This document shows positions 12,882 through 15,493 of a stretch of DNA of 15,493 nt, piece by piece (within the stretch, counting starts at the first letter, position 1; the number at the start of each line of letters is the position of its first letter). The stretch is from assembly GCA_947629735.1 (NCBI GenBank), contig CANREX010000019.1, positions 1 to 15,493 of the forward strand, given 5' to 3'. The stretch comes from an uncultured Clostridia bacterium (lineage in GTDB: Bacteria; Bacillota; Clostridia; Christensenellales; Borkfalkiaceae). A model generated the notes under the pieces. It was given only the letters and a program-made list of their open reading frames with translations. It had not been told where the DNA came from and made no database searches. The position numbers and the translations under genes were made by a program.

Positions 12882-14324
12882 TTACCCGTCGGGCAAATCG
12901 AAATCCCCGCCAAGCACATATTTGCAGTCGCTGTAATTTCTTATTTTTTGTTCATCGTCAGGCAGACGAAGAATTTTCACACAGCGATGTCTTTGGGAGA
13001 TATCCGCTAAGTTGCCGTCTTTATCCCGACTGTTGTATTCGCACAAATGCGCGCTTCGAGCTTTTTCATCTATGGGATAAAATCCTACGGGAGGAATACC
13101 GTCAAGTTCGCAGTTTATCAGAACACATTCGGCGTCGGGATATTGCATGCCGTTGTTGTCCGGCAAACGGGCGATGACGGCATTTTCGCCCTTCCCGTTG
13201 AAGACGCAATTTACAAACACGTTGCCGTGATTTTCCCTTGAATTTCTTATCCACATAAACGGTCCCGAGCTGTTTAGTACGCAGCCGCGGAAAAATGCAG
13301 GACCTCTCCCCAAAACGGTGTCTCCCTCTCCGTCTATTATGCAGTTTTCATATAGCGCAGAGCCGTTCGTCTGTAAAGCGTCGCCGCTGCCGATTATATG
13401 TACCCTTTCAAAGCGGTTGTTGTCGCCGTTTACCAGCAACCCCTCCGCCTGCCCGTGCGCGTCGTTTTTCACAGTGAGATTTTTTAACGCGATATGCGTG
13501 CAGTTGTCTATGGCAAACGCCGCCCTCCGCGAAGGGAAAGTTCCTTTCTTCTCGTTCGTCTTGATCTGTGCGGGGTGGGGATTGAAGACTTCGTTGTTGG
13601 CGTAATGTACGACTACGCCGTCCATGCTCTCGCCCACAATGCTTATGAAGTCCTTGTTGCGGAAGTAGACCGGCTCGCGATAATCGCCGTTCTTCACGTA
13701 CACGGTATACGCGTTTGATTTATCCGCATGGTCTGGAATGAAATCAATTGCGCCCTGCACCGTCATAAAATCCCCGCCGCGCTTGGCGACGACTATTTCC
13801 CTGCCCTTCGCCGCTGCTTCAACCGTTGTAAACGACCACTCGTCCCTACGCGATATCCCGTTGAAATCCTCCACCGCACCGTCAATCAACACATAATATT
13901 TGCGGTTATAATCCAAAAGATTATGGTGAAGTTTGATATACAGACTATTGCCATCGACAACCGCGGGATAAAAGTGAAAACCATCGGAAAACCCGCCTAT
14001 TATCGTGAGCTGATATTTCCCCTCTTCACGGGGATAATCCGCAGAAGGAGTTCCGGCAACCGTATCTTTATTTGTGACGCGCCCTCTGCCGTACACGTAC
14101 GGCGTTTTCATATAATCGGCTGTCGGGCATTTGCGGGGACGGGTAGGTCCTGCGGGCAGACTTAAATCAATGCAGTCCACCTCTTCGCCGCTGATGTAAT
14201 CATACACTTTAATATAGCCCTTGCCGCTGAGTACGGGCGGACGGTCAAACGTAAGAATAAGTTCCGTATCCACACATACGCCCTCAGAACCGTTTGCGGG
14301 AAATTTTTCAATGACTTCCGTAAT
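12882..14324 (-). CDS. Pectinesterase (CE8) with N-terminal Ig-like domain, no signal peptide
   Basis: The C-terminal two thirds is a right-handed beta-helix pectin methylesterase, which removes methyl esters from polygalacturonate. The family's catalytic pattern is kept: Gln292 in GQAEGLLVNGD, the acid/base Asp315 in IGSGDALQ (usual NQDTL, so the Gln before Asp is Gly), the nucleophile Asp335 in GEGDTVLG, and Arg386 in IARLP. Residues of about 4-167 form a Big_5-like Ig domain, whose motif FPANGSEGVCVDTELILTFD begins upstream of the first canonical start (GTG at 14271-14273, 463 residues). I therefore place the start at ATT 14322-14324, directly after GGAGGT, giving 480 residues. No signal peptide is seen, so action on imported oligomers in the cytoplasm is plausible. 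Codon use looks less GC-biased than in the neighbours, a possible sign of transfer. Confidence 0.88.
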   Translation of the reverse strand: MTEVIEKFPANGSEGVCVDTELILTFDRPPVLSGKGYIKVYDYISGEEVDCIDLSLPAGPTRPRKCPTADYMKTPYVYGRGRVTNKDTVAGTPSADYPREEGKYQLTIIGGFSDGFHFYPAVVDGNSLYIKLHHNLLDYNRKYYVLIDGAVEDFNGISRRDEWSFTTVEAAAKGREIVVAKRGGDFMTVQGAIDFIPDHADKSNAYTVYVKNGDYREPVYFRNKDFISIVGESMDGVVVHYANNEVFNPHPAQIKTNEKKGTFPSRRAAFAIDNCTHIALKNLTVKNDAHGQAEGLLVNGDNNRFERVHIIGSGDALQTNGSALYENCIIDGEGDTVLGRGPAFFRGCVLNSSGPFMWIRNSRENHGNVFVNCVFNGKGENAVIARLPDNNGMQYPDAECVLINCELDGIPPVGFYPIDEKARSAHLCEYNSRDKDGNLADISQRHRCVKILRLPDDEQKIRNYSDCKYVLGGDFDLPDG

Positions 14325-14334
14325 TTTACCTCCC

Positions 14335-14369
14335 TTAACCGCGAATGAACGGTATGCGGTTACGGTTAA
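14335..14369. promoter_or_regulatory. Nested inverted repeat over the pectinesterase transcription start
   Basis: TTAACCG (14335-14341) and CGGTTAA (14363-14369) form one dyad, and AACCGC (14337-14342) and GCGGTT (14356-14361) an inner one. They cover the predicted transcription start and end one base before the GGAGGT site. The sequence could be an operator or an RNA hairpin near the ribosome binding site. Confidence 0.5.
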
Positions 14370-14398
14370 ATAATAGCACGGTCTTGCGGATACTACAA
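14370..14398 (-). promoter_or_regulatory. Promoter of the pectinesterase gene
   Basis: On the minus strand TTGTAG (14393-14398) and TATTAT (14370-14375) are 17 bp apart. Transcription would start near 14363, giving a leader of about 40 nt ending in AAGGGAGGT and the proposed ATT start. Confidence 0.7.
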
Positions 14399-14501
14399 CG
14401 GTCGGCGAAGATTTTCACACAACATTCACAATCAAATGAAATACCGCCTTATTGCGTGGTTGATTTTTATAGTTTTCCGCCGTCAATTGCTTGCGGGCGG
14501 C

Positions 14502-14533
14502 TTGACAACGCGGCGTTCAGACATTATTATAAT
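14502..14533 (+). promoter_or_regulatory. Strong promoter of the two-helix membrane protein
   Basis: A perfect TTGACA (14502-14507) is followed after 17 bp by TATTAT (14525-14530), overlapping a perfect TATAAT at 14528-14533 (20-bp spacing). A GTCAA/TTGAC pair (14482-14486 and 14502-14506) and CCGCC/GGCGG (14477-14481 and 14496-14500) flank the -35 box and could be an operator. Confidence 0.8.
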
Positions 14534-14559
14534 AGCGTAAATAATTTAGGAGCGAGGTT

Positions 14560-15285
14560 ATGTCTGAACTGTCTTCGCCGCACATGCAGCGCATAATAAG
14601 GTCGGTGCACCGCCTGAATATAAGCCTGTACGCGGTAATGCTGTTGATAATGCTTTCGGGCGTGGGGCTTTCCGTATTGATGGCAACGCGCTTCGGCGAC
14701 TACTACGGCGGCTTCGATTGGGCGCAGATCTGCTATATTGTCATGCTGTCGGCGACCCTTTTGTATTCCGTGGTCGTGCTCGTCCTCAATCTGTTGACGA
14801 GGACGCCCTACCGCAACGCATTGTGCGATTTCGTCGCGGGTAAATTTTGCGAAAGCGACGTCCTTTACGGCGGCAAGAACGTGGAAATCTCCATATATCT
14901 CATCGGCGACAGGCTGTGCGTGGCGAAACAGGGCGAAGAGCGGCTCATATATTTCGACCTCGAACCCGTCAAAAAGTATTACAGCGTGTGTTCCTACGCC
15001 TCCTATCTCGTGAAGAAGTACCTGATAGCCTACTACTCGCTGAACGCGCAGAAGGACGGCTACTACTCCGTGGCTATAACCGACGCGACGGGAAGCAAGC
15101 CGAAGACGGTGTTCGCCGTCAAAGGCGGTTTGCCCGTCAGGGAATGCGACAACAACCCGTTCGTAAAGAGGGGATATCTCTCGGCGCAGGGCGATAAAAG
15201 CGCGGTCGGCGCAAATGACGGCGCAAAGGATATCGCAAATGACGGCGCAAAGGACGGCGCAAAGGACATCGACGCGGGCGCGTAA
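14560..15285 (+). CDS. Two-helix membrane protein with cytoplasmic domain, unknown function
   Basis: I do not recognise a family for this 241-residue protein. It has a basic N-terminus (RIIRSVHR), a membrane helix at about 22-42, a short acidic and aromatic outer loop (GDYYGGFDW), a second helix at about 57-79, and then RTPYRN. By the positive-inside rule both ends are cytoplasmic. The remaining 155 residues form a soluble domain rich in Tyr and beta-type segments (VEISIYLIGDRLCVAKQG, EERLIYFDLEPVKKYYSV), followed by a hydrophilic tail made of GAKD repeats (about 218-238). AGGAG lies 7 bases before the ATG. It is transcribed alone from a strong promoter and ends at a strong terminator. It is divergent from the pectinesterase gene, which gives no clear functional link. 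Confidence 0.85.
   Translation: MSELSSPHMQRIIRSVHRLNISLYAVMLLIMLSGVGLSVLMATRFGDYYGGFDWAQICYIVMLSATLLYSVVVLVLNLLTRTPYRNALCDFVAGKFCESDVLYGGKNVEISIYLIGDRLCVAKQGEERLIYFDLEPVKKYYSVCSYASYLVKKYLIAYYSLNAQKDGYYSVAITDATGSKPKTVFAVKGGLPVRECDNNPFVKRGYLSAQGDKSAVGANDGAKDIANDGAKDGAKDIDAGA
15211..15264 (+). repeat. Tandem repeat encoding the GAKD tail
   Basis: A 20-bp sequence starting GCAAATGACGGCGCAAAGGA occurs at 15211-15230 and 15235-15254 (24-bp period), and the 12-base core GACGGCGCAAAG repeats again at 15253-15264. Near-perfect DNA identity suggests recent, unstable expansion at the 3' end of the membrane protein gene. Confidence 0.9.
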
Positions 15286-15376
15286 AATTTAAGCGCGGGG
15301 CGGGAGAAGTCAAAACCGCAAAAAGCGACAGACGAACGGGCAGGTTGAAATCGAATTTTATAGACAAAGCGCAAAG

Positions 15377-15416
15377 GGGGCGCTGCGGCATTTTGCCGCA
15401 GCGCCCCACCTTTTTT
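15377..15416 (+). terminator. Intrinsic terminator of the membrane protein gene
   Basis: A perfect 14-bp GC-rich stem (15377-15390 and 15394-15407) with a TTT loop is followed by ACC and six T residues (15411-15416), 91 bp after the stop codon. The remaining 77 bases to the window edge hold no gene I can support. Confidence 0.93.
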
Positions 15417-15493
15417 ATGGTGAATTATCATATCAAGTGCAACATAGGGCAGTAAAAAAGTAGTTCATATAAATCAACTGTGTTAGAATAGGA

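Noticed and set aside
15417..15493. Possible promoter (TAGAAT) near the right edge
   Set aside because: No acceptable -35 hexamer at a normal distance and no downstream gene visible in the window.

Overview
The window looks like a moderately GC-rich, low-redundancy chromosome segment of a Clostridia-type Firmicute, probably a gut anaerobe. The order yicC-gmk-rpoZ followed by priA-def-fmt-rsmB-rlmN is the classic Firmicutes housekeeping cluster. Shine-Dalgarno sites are strong, promoters are of the TTGaca/TAtaaT type, intrinsic terminators are clear, and a SpoIIQ-like M23 gene with a forespore-like promoter suggests a spore former. The order or family cannot be fixed from sequence alone.

Region 1 (1-7435, minus strand) is the housekeeping block. 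A promoter at 7511-7539 drives yicC, gmk and rpoZ, ending at a perfect 15-bp hairpin (5723-5760). priA, def, fmt, rsmB and rlmN follow, tightly packed with ATGA or 8-bp overlaps; rlmN runs off the left edge. Together they cover RNA turnover, GMP phosphorylation, the RNA polymerase omega subunit, replication restart, N-terminal formyl-Met handling and rRNA/tRNA methylation. Upstream of it (7557-8219) lies a shortened nitrilase-fold protein that appears to have lost two of its three catalytic residues.

Region 2 (8220-12101, plus strand) holds a lipoprotein M1-family metallopeptidase, an FmdB-type zinc-ribbon protein with its own promoter, a small secreted protein of unknown role whose ribosome binding site lies inside a terminator-like hairpin, and the SpoIIQ-like M23 protein with a collagen-like Gly-X-Y linker. 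Long AT-rich intergenic regions on both sides of the M23 gene carry related short repeats in opposite orientation.

Region 3 (12102-12870) is AT-rich DNA ending in a textbook transcription unit: strong promoter, perfect Shine-Dalgarno site, 31-codon ORF, perfect terminator. It encodes an unrecognised acidic miniprotein and is the best candidate here for something undescribed. A cluster of competing GC-rich hairpins follows.

Region 4 (12882-15416) has a pectinesterase (CE8) with an N-terminal Ig-like domain on the minus strand, apparently lacking a signal peptide and probably starting at a non-canonical ATT codon. Divergent to it is a two-helix membrane protein with a repeat-rich C-terminal tail, closed by a strong terminator. 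No rRNA, tRNA, CRISPR array or insertion sequence was seen.
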